DNA of 32,373 bases from a bacterium (GCA_021809305.1 JAKBAF010000001.1:1-32373), one strand, 5' to 3'; shown: positions 8,811 to 16,602, counted from the stretch's first letter. The notes: a model not told the origin generated them from the sequence alone. A program made the numbers and translations.

Positions 8811-9077
8811 TAGGGTGTTAATTTTGGGCCAAAACGGGCTATTTATGATCACATATATCTAAATCGTTTTTCCCTGAACGGTGGCCACAGGCGTGGCCAG
8901 AACCAAAGCTGCACAGGAGTGCAGCACTCCATATCGGAATTTGCTGCTAAATTCCTGTGCCTTAAGTTCATATATGGAGTGCGGTACGCCCGTACCGCTT
9001 TGGTTCTGGCCACGCCTGTGGCCATCAGAATCCATGTGATGCTGGAGTCCAAAAAAGGTCACAAAATTAACACCCTA
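8811..9077. mobile_element. Nested inverted-repeat element, MITE-like
   Basis: Four concentric perfect inverted repeats share one centre. The outer arms are 15 bp (8811-8825 / 9063-9077). A 28-bp pair follows (8882-8909 / 8997-9024), then an 11-bp pair (8924-8934 / 8972-8982), and an inner 7-bp pair with a 6-nt loop (8936-8942 / 8949-8955). The 28-bp arm begins with its own small palindrome TGGCCAC-aggc-GTGGCCA. No open reading frame is credible inside. This is the form expected of a non-autonomous mobile element or of DNA that encodes a long folded RNA. No target-site duplication could be confirmed. Confidence 0.6.
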
Positions 9078-9110
9078 GCCCCGGGTGAGCAAAGCGTAAC
9101 CCGGGGTGCA
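9070..9110. repeat. Palindromic repeat unit, copy 1
   Basis: A 41-bp unit beginning ACACCCTAG and ending GGGGTGCA. It contains the hairpin CCCCGGGT (9079-9086) / ACCCGGGG (9099-9106) around GAGCAAAGCGTA. It overlaps the right outer arm of the nested element. A partial inverted relative (GCCCCGGGTTAGGGTGTT) begins at about 8802. I recall very similar CCCGGG-centred intergenic palindromes from planctomycetes, but that is memory, not a search. Confidence 0.65.
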
Positions 9111-9210
9111 AGCAATAATTGTGTGCAACACTATGCCCGAAGTGGGGTGCAGGACTAGTAGATGGTATGAAGAATTCCGGTCGTCTATGCACTAGTTTGG
9201 CACAGATTGA

Positions 9211-9251
9211 ACACCCTAGGCCTGGGTGAGTGAGGCGCCAGCCAAGGTGCA
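9211..9251. repeat. Palindromic repeat unit, copy 2 (degenerate)
   Basis: Same length and ends as the unit at 9070-9110 (ACACCCTAG... to ...GGTGCA), aligning without gaps but with several substitutions in the middle that weaken the CCCGGG hairpin. It is a decayed direct copy about 140 bp from copy 1. Confidence 0.55.
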
Positions 9252-9312
9252 GTAGAATTATAATTGGATGAATTAGGGTCTAGATTGCAAATCCTAAGGA
9301 GAGGCGAGAGAC

Positions 9313-9356
9313 AAAAAAAAAGAGCGGCTCCTCTCAATTTGAGAGGAGCCGCTCTT
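9313..9356 (-). terminator. Intrinsic terminator of the 810-residue gene
   Basis: Perfect 16-bp stem (9320-9335 / 9341-9356; AGAGCGGCTCCTCTC and its complement) with a 5-nt loop. Read on the minus strand, it is followed by a T-run (nine A residues on the plus strand at 9313-9321). It lies about 33 nt past the stop codon at 9389. It is the clearest terminator in the window. Confidence 0.9.
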
Positions 9357-9388
9357 AAGTGGTACCGGTCTTTACGATCTAACTAGCC

Positions 9389-11821
9389 TTACGCACCCAA
9401 TTGAGTGGCTTTGAAGAAAAAGCCATTGAAGTTGTTAGGGTAGCCGAGCCGTGGTAGCCCGTAGTGAGCACCACCTGCAAGAATTGCCAAGACAAGCACA
9501 CCAGCTGCTGGCGCCCAAGCCGACCATGTCTTGCTAGCTGTAAAGCTCGCTCCATAAGCAGCCTCAGCTTTTGCAAGAGGAGCAACAGCGCTATTAGCTA
9601 TCCCCGCCGGATCGAGGCCTTGGGTTGACTTTGCAAGCCTTTTTGTCTCAGCACAAATATTGCTGAGGAGACCACGCGCCTCTTTATCATCAACACGGTA
9701 GTGGTCACCGATGCTAAGATTCCGAGCGCCACGCTTTGGCTGTCCATCCGCCTCAAGATCATCAGGATGTACTTTAGCGACATCAGCTACAGCTACTGTT
9801 GAGCCAAAGACCAGGTGAAAATCGACAGCACCCGCCTCCTGGATAGCAGACCGGATGTTCTTGCGACGATTTTCTGCTGGCCCATAGCCAAGGTTGACAC
9901 TTTCTAAAGGCTTCCCGGTAATGCCATTGTGTTCATCGGCTACGAACGCCTTGAACTCAGTAACAACGGTACCGAGTCTTTCAAAACGATCTCTTACTGT
10001 TGCGTGGTCTGTCTCCGCAGTCATCGCGTTGACGTTACCAGCTGCTCTAACAACGGCATCGAGTGCAGCCGTGAAGCCACGTTTCTCAGTAAAGAGCCCT
10101 TCGAATCGACCTGCAAGATCTTTTGCTGCCGTAGCACGAACTTTCGCGCTGTCGCGAATAGCGCCAAGAGGGGCCATTGCCAATTGCTTTGCGGCTGTGG
10201 CTGCCACAGCCTCAGTGTAAGCTGTCGTACTAACAGCAGCTACGACTGGAAGCACGCCAAGGAGAGCATTACCCTCTGCCAATTCGGTGCGAAACTCTGC
10301 AACTTTTGTGCGGAGAGCCTCAAGCTTTTCCGTCAGTTGTAGAGCTGTAAGGTCCTTCTTCTCCTCGTCCCGAAGAGCCACAGCTTGAGCAATGATTGCA
10401 TTAACCTTCGCTCTCTGCCCATCAGCCCCCTCGGTCAATGCCTTTGCAGCATGAGTATCCTCGGCAAAGTGATCCGCGATCTCATCTTGTGCTGCAGCTC
10501 GGACGGCTTCAGCAGCGTCTGTAACTAGCCCTGCATAAGCTGTAAGCGCGCGCTTCTCTGCTGCTTTAGCGTCTGTGAGCTCGGTGGCTGCTGCGTTAAG
10601 AGCAGTCAAACCTGCCTCTATGGCAGGCTGGGCATCAGCATTATTTGTGTCTAAGACGAAGTCGCCAACGTCGGCAGTACTAACGTAAAACTGCCTAAGG
10701 TTGGTATCAATGCCGGTCAAGATGTCCTGAACGCCCAGAAAACCGTGGATTTCCCCTCTCTTGTTACGCCCTACGACATGAGGTCCGTGCTCATCTTCGA
10801 CGCTCTCACCTCTTGTTGCGGCTCCAAGCAGACTGGTCTTATAGGTAGCATCGTCTGTTCCAATCACGTCATCAAGGAGACGAGAGAGGTCAGCTACGGC
10901 GCCCTCCTCCTTCTTCCTGGCTATTTCAGTTGCCTTACCTGGTGCATTGATTACAGCTCTGATCTGCTCAAGCTCACGGCGGACGGCACTCTTGATCTCT
11001 TCGAGCCTGCGATCGAATGTAGCATCTTTACGATCGAGTGTTGCAACAAGCTGTTGCACTTCACCATTCAATTTGGCGACGATCGATCCGATACTTGTCA
11101 AAGAGGAGAAGCTACCAATAAAGCTAAGGGCTGTCTCTCTATGGGTTCCTGGTCCTTCAGCCTTTTTATAGCGAGCTTGCTCTGCTTGGATGAAGGTTTG
11201 CACATCGCGCTGGAACTGCTGATGCGCCTCTTTCACAACTGCATCAGCATTATCAGCTGGCTTTGTAGCTGCTGGGCTGTTGAGCATTGTCTCTATCGCA
11301 TGAAGACGCTGCCCGAGAGTGATAGCAGCTCTTTCTTCAGGTGTTGCGGCAGGAAGAGCATCGGCTGGTCTATCAGCTGGAGCACCGCCAGCAAGTTCAA
11401 TTAAACGAGCCGCGAAGTTGACATCAGACTCGCCCCTGAGCCGCGTTGGCAGTCCATTTTTGGCGAGAAATTCGCGATAATCAGTTGTGGTCATTGTCGC
11501 ATTTTCAAGGGGATAGTAGTCCTTGCCATCTACTTGGACAGCAGGTTTGACAAGCGCATCATTAAGGTGCCCTGTTACCTCATTGATCCCATCTCTTAGC
11601 TCTGCGCACTGCTTCTGCTTGTCTTGGTCATAACACCACTGGTACCCTTTAGCGAAGGCCAAGCTGACCCCTGTAAGGCCAGCAGCTGCTCCGAGAGCGA
11701 CGGCAGGATATGTGGATAGAGCTTTTGCTGTAGTGAGACCAGCTGCTTGTAGTCGTGCGAGCATGGCCGTACCATCAGTAAGCCCTGCTGCGATTCCTCT
11801 CAAATTAGCTATAAGAGACAT
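9389..11821 (-). CDS. Large Ala-rich helical membrane protein, candidate effector
   Basis: 810 residues, no family recognised. The protein is strongly alpha-helical and Ala/Glu/Lys-rich, with only three Cys. A hydrophobic segment lies at about 39-58 (PAVALGAAAGLTGVSLAFAK) and another near the C-terminus at about 769-788 (APAAGVLVLAILAGGAHYGL). Between them are long amphipathic helices, including a heptad-like stretch at about 250-292 (LNGEVQQLVATLDRK... EEIKSAVRRELEQIRAVI). No signal peptide is evident. ATG 11821 has a perfect AAGGAGG 7 nt upstream, and the gene ends in a strong terminator, so it is an independent and probably well-expressed unit. In a chlamydia such proteins are often secreted or inclusion-membrane factors. 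That is inference; a structural envelope protein is an alternative. Confidence 0.85.
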   Translation of the reverse strand: MSLIANLRGIAAGLTDGTAMLARLQAAGLTTAKALSTYPAVALGAAAGLTGVSLAFAKGYQWCYDQDKQKQCAELRDGINEVTGHLNDALVKPAVQVDGKDYYPLENATMTTTDYREFLAKNGLPTRLRGESDVNFAARLIELAGGAPADRPADALPAATPEERAAITLGQRLHAIETMLNSPAATKPADNADAVVKEAHQQFQRDVQTFIQAEQARYKKAEGPGTHRETALSFIGSFSSLTSIGSIVAKLNGEVQQLVATLDRKDATFDRRLEEIKSAVRRELEQIRAVINAPGKATEIARKKEEGAVADLSRLLDDVIGTDDATYKTSLLGAATRGESVEDEHGPHVVGRNKRGEIHGFLGVQDILTGIDTNLRQFYVSTADVGDFVLDTNNADAQPAIEAGLTALNAAATELTDAKAAEKRALTAYAGLVTDAAEAVRAAAQDEIADHFAEDTHAAKALTEGADGQRAKVNAIIAQAVALRDEEKKDLTALQLTEKLEALRTKVAEFRTELAEGNALLGVLPVVAAVSTTAYTEAVAATAAKQLAMAPLGAIRDSAKVRATAAKDLAGRFEGLFTEKRGFTAALDAVVRAAGNVNAMTAETDHATVRDRFERLGTVVTEFKAFVADEHNGITGKPLESVNLGYGPAENRRKNIRSAIQEAGAVDFHLVFGSTVAVADVAKVHPDDLEADGQPKRGARNLSIGDHYRVDDKEARGLLSNICAETKRLAKSTQGLDPAGIANSAVAPLAKAEAAYGASFTASKTWSAWAPAAGVLVLAILAGGAHYGLPRLGYPNNFNGFFFKATQLGA

Positions 11822-12183
11822 TCTCTAACCTCCTTAAGGTTCAGAATAGGACTTGGGTTGTGTAAGAACTCCAAGACTCCGATTTTTGCATTACGATGCG
11901 ACAATGATACAGGGAAGGTTAATTTTTTGTAAAGCTTAGGATGATCTTCGAGTGGGTAGCGTGAGAGGTCTTGCTGCAAATAAAGGGAGAAGTAGGAGAG
12001 TTTTAACCTCTTCATCTTGCTTAATATCAAAACTTTAACCAGCTCTCTACTTGAGGCTAGATCTTGTTTTGGAGAAAGGTTTTGAGGAGATCTCACCTGC
12101 GCTCTGCCCCTTAGCGTAGTTCTGTTGTTTTTTGCGAAGCTCGACTATAACAGATTCAGACGGTTAAAGAGAAGGTGGCAGAG
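11822..12183. other. Divergent intergenic region between the 810-residue gene and prfB
   Basis: 362 bp. On the minus strand it carries the AAGGAGG ribosome binding site (11829-11835) and a candidate promoter for the 810-residue gene. Near its right end are the stop TAA (12148-12150) that bounds the prfB frame and the AGAAGG (12170-12175) that serves the GTG at 12184. No gene is supported here; the 95-codon minus-strand frame at 11809-12096 looks like chance. Confidence 0.6.
11904..11933 (-). promoter_or_regulatory. Candidate promoter of the 810-residue gene
   Basis: On the minus strand, -35 TTTACA (11928-11933), an 18-nt spacer and -10 TATCAT (11904-11909). The predicted start would give a leader of about 75 nt ending in the AAGGAGG site. 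Both boxes are one or two bases off consensus. Confidence 0.4.
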
Positions 12184-13282
12184 GTGAACCAAGAGATAGA
12201 AGATCGCCTTGAAAATTTACGAGAGCGGCTGCGACACATGTGGGGGTATCTTTGACCTGCCAGAAAAAGAGCGCCAAGTAAAAGAGTTAGAAACCTCTAT
12301 GGAGTCTCCCGATTTTTGGAGTGATCAGGCGGCGGCGAAGGTCGTTATCGGAAAGGTCGGAGCGCTGCGTCGCTGGACCCTTCCCTATCGCGATGCCCGG
12401 CAGCGATTTGATGCTGTTGATTCAATGATTGATGAGGCCGATGCAGCGGGTGAGGAGGAGCTTGTAAATGAGCTGCTTGGAGATCTGGCGCGATGTGAGA
12501 AAATACTTGGTGAGCTTGAGATTCAGAGGATGCTCTCTCATGAGCTTGATGAGAAGAGCTGCTACCTCAGCATCAATGCAGGGGCCGGAGGGACCGAGGC
12601 GTGCGATTGGGCGCAGATGCTTGTCCGTATGTATGAGCGGTGGGCGGTTCGCAAGGGGTGGAAGGTTGAGCTTGTTGATAAGGTAGATGGGGATGTAGCG
12701 GGTATCAAATCCCTCACCCTTCACTTTATGGGCAGCTACGCCTACGGCTATGCCAAGGCAGAGCGCGGCGTCCATCGGATTGTGCGCATCTCCCCCTTTG
12801 ATTCTGCTGGGCGGCGCCATACAAGTTTTGCATCAGTTGATGTCTGGCCTGAGATTGAGGACACAATTGAAATTGAGATCCGCCCAGAAGATCTGCGGAT
12901 CGACACCTACCGCGCCTCAGGGTCAGGGGGGCAGCACGTCAATAAGACAGACTCTGCTGTACGGATGACCCACATCCCCTCGGGTGTTGTCGTCTCATGC
13001 CAGGCGGAGCGCTCGCAATTTCAAAATCGCGAGACGTGTCTTAAGCTGCTGCGGGCCAAGCTCTACCAGAAGCAGGTGCAGGAGCGCGAAGCATCACTTG
13101 CGAATCTCTCAGGTGAAAAGAAGGAGATCGGCTGGGGCTCCCAGATCCGCAGCTACATCTTTCAACCCTACACGCTTGTCAAGGATAACCGCACGAAGGT
13201 TGAGGTGGGTAACATCCACGCTGTCATGGATGGTGAGATCGATGAGTTTGTCAATGCTTACTTAAAGGAGTTTGGCGGGTGA
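12184..13282 (+). CDS. prfB: Peptide chain release factor 2, programmed +1 frameshift
   Basis: RF2 terminates translation at UGA/UAA. A first frame from GTG 12184 (AGAAGG 8 nt upstream) encodes 23 residues ending ...HMWGYL and meets TGA at 12253-12255. A +1 shift at CTT TGAC resumes at GAC 12254 and continues to TGA 13280-13282, giving 365 residues. GGQ is at 248-250 (SGSGGQHVNK) and the SPF stop-recognition tripeptide at 203-205 (RISPFDSAGRRH), close to E. coli numbering. The GTG start is inferred: the frame is closed upstream by TAA 12148-12150, and an earlier GTG at 12175 lacks spacing to a Shine-Dalgarno. The ATG at 12209 in the downstream frame is not the true start. The last codons overlap the next gene. 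Confidence 0.95.
12241..12256 (+). promoter_or_regulatory. RF2 autoregulatory +1 frameshift site
   Basis: TGGGGGTATCTTTGAC has the same layout as the E. coli prfB site AGGGGGTATCTTTGAC: an internal Shine-Dalgarno-like G-run, 3 nt, the slippery CTT, then the in-frame TGA followed by C. Low RF2 lets the ribosome pause at TGA and slip forward to GAC, restoring synthesis of RF2. Confidence 0.95.
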
Positions 13283-13812
13283 GTTCGCTTTTGGGTCGTA
13301 AGGTAAAACTTCTTCGCTCGATGCCAGGCCTTGAGGTGCGTCTCTCCGAGGAGGCCGATGGCGAGCATTGGGCCGCTTGGTTAACAGAGAGAGATGTCCT
13401 CCGCTTCTATCCAATGGAGGGAGGGGAGGAGCGGAAAGAGTCTGTTGCAAGGATGCAGTCCTATGCGAGGTGGCGCGCCTCTCTAACGGCTGTCTATCAC
13501 GGGGAGGTGGCCGGCATTGGCTATCTCAACCTCCACCCCTACCGCAAGATTGCCCATCAGGCCATCTTTACAATCATTGTGGGTGAGAAGTTCCAAGGCC
13601 GCGGCATTGGAACTGAGCTCCTCGGCCATCTCGAAAGGATGGCAAAGGATAGCTATCGGATCGAGGTCCTCCATCTCGAGGTCTATGAGGGAAACCCGGC
13701 GCATCGCCTCTACAGGCGGCTTGGCTACCAAGACTTTGGCTTCCAATCCCACTTTATTAGGGAGGCGCCAGGAGAGTACCGCGGCAAGATCATGATGGAG
13801 AAATACCTGTGA
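13279..13812 (+). CDS. GNAT-family N-acetyltransferase, first of a tandem pair
   Basis: 177 residues starting with GTG 13279, which overlaps the prfB TGA by 4 nt (GTGA), so translation is coupled. The acetyl-CoA pyrophosphate-binding motif is FQGRGIGTELLGHL (about 110-123). The C-terminal EGNPAHRLYRRLGYQDFG is the usual GNAT motif B. A GNAT gene sits between prfB and yebC in Chlamydia as well (from memory CT458). The substrate is unknown; its position beside release factor and YebC suggests a translation-related protein target, but this is only context. Confidence 0.9.
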   Translation: MSSLLGRKVKLLRSMPGLEVRLSEEADGEHWAAWLTERDVLRFYPMEGGEERKESVARMQSYARWRASLTAVYHGEVAGIGYLNLHPYRKIAHQAIFTIIVGEKFQGRGIGTELLGHLERMAKDSYRIEVLHLEVYEGNPAHRLYRRLGYQDFGFQSHFIREAPGEYRGKIMMEKYL

Positions 13813-14318
13813 GAGAAAATCGAGAACCCTTAAGTGGCTTGACCTTACGCCTTACAGAAAAGAGCGATGCCGTCCCCCTCCATACATGGCTACTCGATCC
13901 TGAGGTGGCTAGATCTTTTCCCGTCGGTGATCCTCAGGAGATTGAAGAGGCTGCCAAGCGCTGGGTCGATCTTTGCGAGGAGGAGGCGGCGCTAACAGCC
14001 CTCTATCAAGGCGTGCCAGTTGGTATTGGAATTCTCTTTCTTCAGCACTACAAGCGCCTGCGCCACCAAGCGATGCACCTACTACTTGTTGCCAAGGAGT
14101 TTCGCTGCATGGGTATCGGGTCTGCCCTGCTAGAAGAGCTTCTCTCCCATGGAAAAGGGCAATTCGGTGTTGAGCTTGCTCATGTGGAGGTGGTTGGCGA
14201 TGAGGAGGTTGTCAACTTCTATCGCAAGCGAGGCTTTGTGGAGTTTGCCCGCCAGGAGCGGTGGATTAAAGATCACGACCAGATCCTCAATCGAGTCTGT
14301 TTGGAGAAATTTGTTTAG
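13809..14318 (+). CDS. GNAT-family N-acetyltransferase, second of a tandem pair
   Basis: 169 residues from GTG 13809, again overlapping the previous stop by 4 nt (GTGA). It has the same layout as its neighbour (LTLRLTEKSDA against LEVRLSEEADG at the start). The acetyl-CoA loop is FRCMGIGSALLEEL and motif B is DEEVVNFYRKRGFVEF. The pair arose by tandem duplication and has diverged. The CoA loop has C-M where the first copy has Q-G-R-G, which could alter activity. The stop TAG is directly followed by the yebC ATG. Confidence 0.88.
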   Translation: MRENREPLSGLTLRLTEKSDAVPLHTWLLDPEVARSFPVGDPQEIEEAAKRWVDLCEEEAALTALYQGVPVGIGILFLQHYKRLRHQAMHLLLVAKEFRCMGIGSALLEELLSHGKGQFGVELAHVEVVGDEEVVNFYRKRGFVEFARQERWIKDHDQILNRVCLEKFV

Positions 14319-15059
14319 ATGGCAGGACATAGTAAGTGGGCTAACATCAAGCATCGCAAAGAGCGTGCCGATGCGAAAAAGGGCAAGGTCTTCTCTCGAA
14401 TTGCCAAGGAGATCATAAGCGCTGCAAAACTTGGCGGTCCTGACCTTAAGAGCAACGCCCGGCTCAAGGCGGCGGTCCAAAAGGCGCGAGATGTCAATTT
14501 TCCAAATGATAGCATCGAGCGCAACATCAAAAAGGGGTGCAGCGCCGATCAGGCTGCCTTCCATGAGATCACCTACGAGCTCTATGGCCACGGTGGGGTG
14601 GGGCTCATCGTTGAGGTGATGACAGATAACAAGAATCGCATCGCCTCTGAGATGCGTATCGCCTGCACCAAGCGCGGTGGCACAATTGCTGAGCCTGGCT
14701 CTGTTGCCTATCTCTTTGAGCGAAAGGGGGTCATCGAGGTCGCCAGGCAAGGGATCGATGAGGAGTCGCTCTTTCTTGCCACGTGTGAATCTGGCGCTGA
14801 GGATCTCAGCGATGAGGGCGACCTCTTCCTTATCCTTACACCGCCAGAGGGCCTCCATGCGGTCAAAGAGAGCATCGATGCACTTCCAGCGAAGGTTGAG
14901 CTCGCCCAGCTTCGCATGATTCCAAAAGCGCTAATTGAGTGCGATGAAGAGACAGGAAGCGCCAACCTGGCGCTTATCGATTGGTTAGAGGCGCTAGATG
15001 ATGTCGATGCCGTCTACCATAACATGACCCTCCCTGATAGCTCCTCACCTGGTGAATAA
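14319..15059 (+). CDS. yebC: YebC/TACO1-family protein
   Basis: 246 residues, full length for the family. It starts MAGHSKWANIKHRKERADAK, the invariant N-terminus of YebC proteins. Conserved ARLKAAVQKARDVNFPNDSIERNI and GHGGVGLIVEVMTDNKNR follow. YebC proteins act in the cytoplasm as translation factors that relieve ribosome stalling on proline-rich stretches, or in some species as DNA-binding regulators. ATG 14319 follows the preceding TAG without a gap, so it is the last gene of the prfB-GNAT-GNAT-yebC operon. Its 3' end overlaps the convergent DUF445 gene by 15 nt. Confidence 0.96.
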   Translation: MAGHSKWANIKHRKERADAKKGKVFSRIAKEIISAAKLGGPDLKSNARLKAAVQKARDVNFPNDSIERNIKKGCSADQAAFHEITYELYGHGGVGLIVEVMTDNKNRIASEMRIACTKRGGTIAEPGSVAYLFERKGVIEVARQGIDEESLFLATCESGAEDLSDEGDLFLILTPPEGLHAVKESIDALPAKVELAQLRMIPKALIECDEETGSANLALIDWLEALDDVDAVYHNMTLPDSSSPGE

Positions 15060-15638
15060 CACCATAAGTGCGACCTGTATCAGGCCGATTATCAAGCCAA
15101 GCAGGCCGCCAAGAAGCTCAATCGATTTCAATTCGCGTTTCGCTACATGCATGACAATCCCCTCAAGTTTACTTGTAGAGAAGGCCTTAATCTTCTCTTC
15201 GACAAGGGCGGGAAGATCCAGGCGATGGGCGAGGCGCTCCTTAAGTGCCGGGAGGGCCGTTAAAAGTTCGCCCTTGATTTGCGAAGTAAGAGAGTTTTTT
15301 ATCGAGTCGGTTAGAAACATCTGAAGGAGAGGCATCTTCCCTGAGAGGTTTTGGAGGAAGGCAGAGAGTCGCTCGTCTAGAATTCCTCCTATCTCACCTT
15401 CAATATTGGCCCCCTCAAAGTGGCGCGCAAGATCTGACTTTGAGAGCAGCTCCTTATCAAAGATCTCGGCAAGCGAGCGAGCGAGGGCTGCCTTTCGCTT
15501 TGGCACAACACCATGGAGGGTAAAACCTGCTACTCTTAAGGGCTCTCTTGGATAGAAGAGCATTTTGACTGCAACGACGTTAGTTCCCCACCCAATCAGG
15601 GCGGTAACGAGGGGTAGGATTAAGTAGTTCCAGTTCAC
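15045..15638 (-). CDS. DUF445-family membrane protein
   Basis: About 197 residues. The N-terminal helix contains the family signature LPLVTALIGWGTNVVAVKMLF followed by the KRKAALARSLAE region. The middle is helical and soluble, and a C-terminal helix (LLGGLLGLIIGLIQVALMVLF) closes the protein. Function unknown; the family is linked to the cell envelope. I prefer GTG 15636-15638 because GAGGAG lies 6 nt before it. The ATG at 15663-15665, nine codons upstream, has no ribosome binding site. It converges on yebC with a 15-nt overlap and is divergent from the TVP38 gene. Confidence 0.85.
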   Translation of the reverse strand: MNWNYLILPLVTALIGWGTNVVAVKMLFYPREPLRVAGFTLHGVVPKRKAALARSLAEIFDKELLSKSDLARHFEGANIEGEIGGILDERLSAFLQNLSGKMPLLQMFLTDSIKNSLTSQIKGELLTALPALKERLAHRLDLPALVEEKIKAFSTSKLEGIVMHVAKRELKSIELLGGLLGLIIGLIQVALMVLFTR

Positions 15639-15752
15639 GGCAGTCTCCTCATAATTTAAAGACATTTAAAATAGCACAAAAGGGAGACTTTGCACCACCC
15701 CTTTCTCTTTGAGCCATAATGGTGTTAGAAGAGTGGGAAGAGGGGGTTGGAG

Positions 15753-16490
15753 ATGGATCCTGCAAAAAAAGAGAAGTGGTCGATGGCATGGCCGCTTCTT
15801 CTCTTTGGCCTTCTTGTCGTCTTGATTATTACGGCGTGGGTCGTGGGGTTTGAGCACTACTTTAGCTTCCACCAGATCAGAGAGAACCAAGCGAGGTTCC
15901 TTGAGCTTGTTGACCGCCACCCCTACCTCTCCCCCTTAGCCTTTGTCGGCCTCTATATTCTCGCATCGACCCTCGCCCTTCCCGTTGAGACCCTCCTTAG
16001 CGTGGCTTCAGGCTACTTCTTCTCTCAACCCTTCAGCACCCTCTACACGCTAATCGGAGCAACAGTTGGCGGGTTTATTCTCTTCATCATCGCGCGCGCG
16101 GCCCTTCACACCCTTCTCAGGCGATACCCTCTCTTGACGCTTCGCAAGATGGAGGATGGCTTTCGCAAGAATGCGGTCAGCTACCTTCTTTTCTTACGCT
16201 TTATCCCCCTCTTTCCCTTCTGGATTGTGAATTTATCGGCCGCCCTCTTCGATGTGAAGGCAACAACCTTTCTCTGGACAACAGCTGTTGGCCTCATCCC
16301 TGCAGCCTTTGCTCATGCAGAGGCAGGGCGTGGTTTAAGCCGTATCATCGCATCAGGTGATGCCATTACGCTGCGCGATGTGCTCAACCCTGAGATGAGA
16401 ATCGGCCTTGTCGCCTTGGCCATTCTCTCCCTCTGTCCTATCCTCATCAAATGGATCCTCGCCAAAAGAAAGCCACCAGACCAGACATAG
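15753..16490 (+). CDS. TVP38/TMEM64 (VTT domain) membrane protein
   Basis: About 245 residues with five or six hydrophobic helices. The VTT/SNARE-associated core is visible: PVETLLSVASGYFF, then GATVGGFILFIIAR, and the conserved FLRFIPLFPFWIVNLSAALFDV with the Arg-Phe-x-Pro motif. Family members (DedA/TVP38/TMEM64) are linked to membrane lipid transport; the substrate here is unknown. ATG 15753 is chosen over the TTG two codons upstream because GAGGGGG lies 6 nt before it. It stands alone, divergent from the DUF445 gene and followed by a hairpin cluster. Confidence 0.88.
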   Translation: MDPAKKEKWSMAWPLLLFGLLVVLIITAWVVGFEHYFSFHQIRENQARFLELVDRHPYLSPLAFVGLYILASTLALPVETLLSVASGYFFSQPFSTLYTLIGATVGGFILFIIARAALHTLLRRYPLLTLRKMEDGFRKNAVSYLLFLRFIPLFPFWIVNLSAALFDVKATTFLWTTAVGLIPAAFAHAEAGRGLSRIIASGDAITLRDVLNPEMRIGLVALAILSLCPILIKWILAKRKPPDQT

Positions 16491-16497
16491 CACATGT

Positions 16498-16525
16498 AAA
16501 AAAAGCCTTGGGGACTTCGCCCCAA
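16498..16525 (-). terminator. Possible terminator of the rng-plsB-ptr transcript
   Basis: Stem TTGGGG (16508-16513) / CCCCAA (16520-16525) with an ACTTCG loop. On the minus strand it is followed, after GGC, by seven T residues (A-run 16498-16504). It would end minus-strand transcription about 245 nt past the protease stop. The stem is short but G+C-rich. Confidence 0.4.
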
Positions 16526-16531
16526 ACCCCA

Positions 16532-16553
16532 CCAGAGGGCTTGTGCCCTCTGG
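16532..16553. repeat. Hairpin CCAGAGGGC-ttgt-GCCCTCTGG
   Basis: Perfect 9-bp stem with a 4-nt loop, 6 nt after the 16508-16525 stem. Together they make the two-stem unit GGGGACTTCGCCCC...CCAGAGGGC...GCCCTCTGG. I recall such units as recurrent intergenic palindromes in several bacteria. No coding potential. Confidence 0.65.
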
Positions 16554-16602
16554 ACTCCCAATATTATCGGAACGTTTTGCCGTAGATCCCCTTTAGTAAT
16601 CA

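Larger units (their letters stand above)
8416..9388. other. Gene-free island with palindromic repeats
   Basis: About 970 bp without a supportable gene. It contains a short perfect hairpin (8521-8535), an inverted repeat (8702-8746), a large nested inverted repeat (8811-9077), two related palindromic repeat copies (9070-9110 and 9211-9251) and the terminator of the minus-strand 810-residue gene (9313-9356). Frames are broken by stops throughout. No transposase remnant could be recognised. Confidence 0.75.

Noticed and set aside
10745..11404. 219-codon plus-strand frame antisense to the 810-residue gene
   Set aside because: Cys- and Ser-rich translation without motif; it mirrors the codon pattern of the real gene on the other strand.
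11809..12096. 95-codon minus-strand open frame overlapping the start of the 810-residue gene
   Set aside because: No ribosome binding site, no protein-like composition, and it covers the promoter and leader region of the larger gene.
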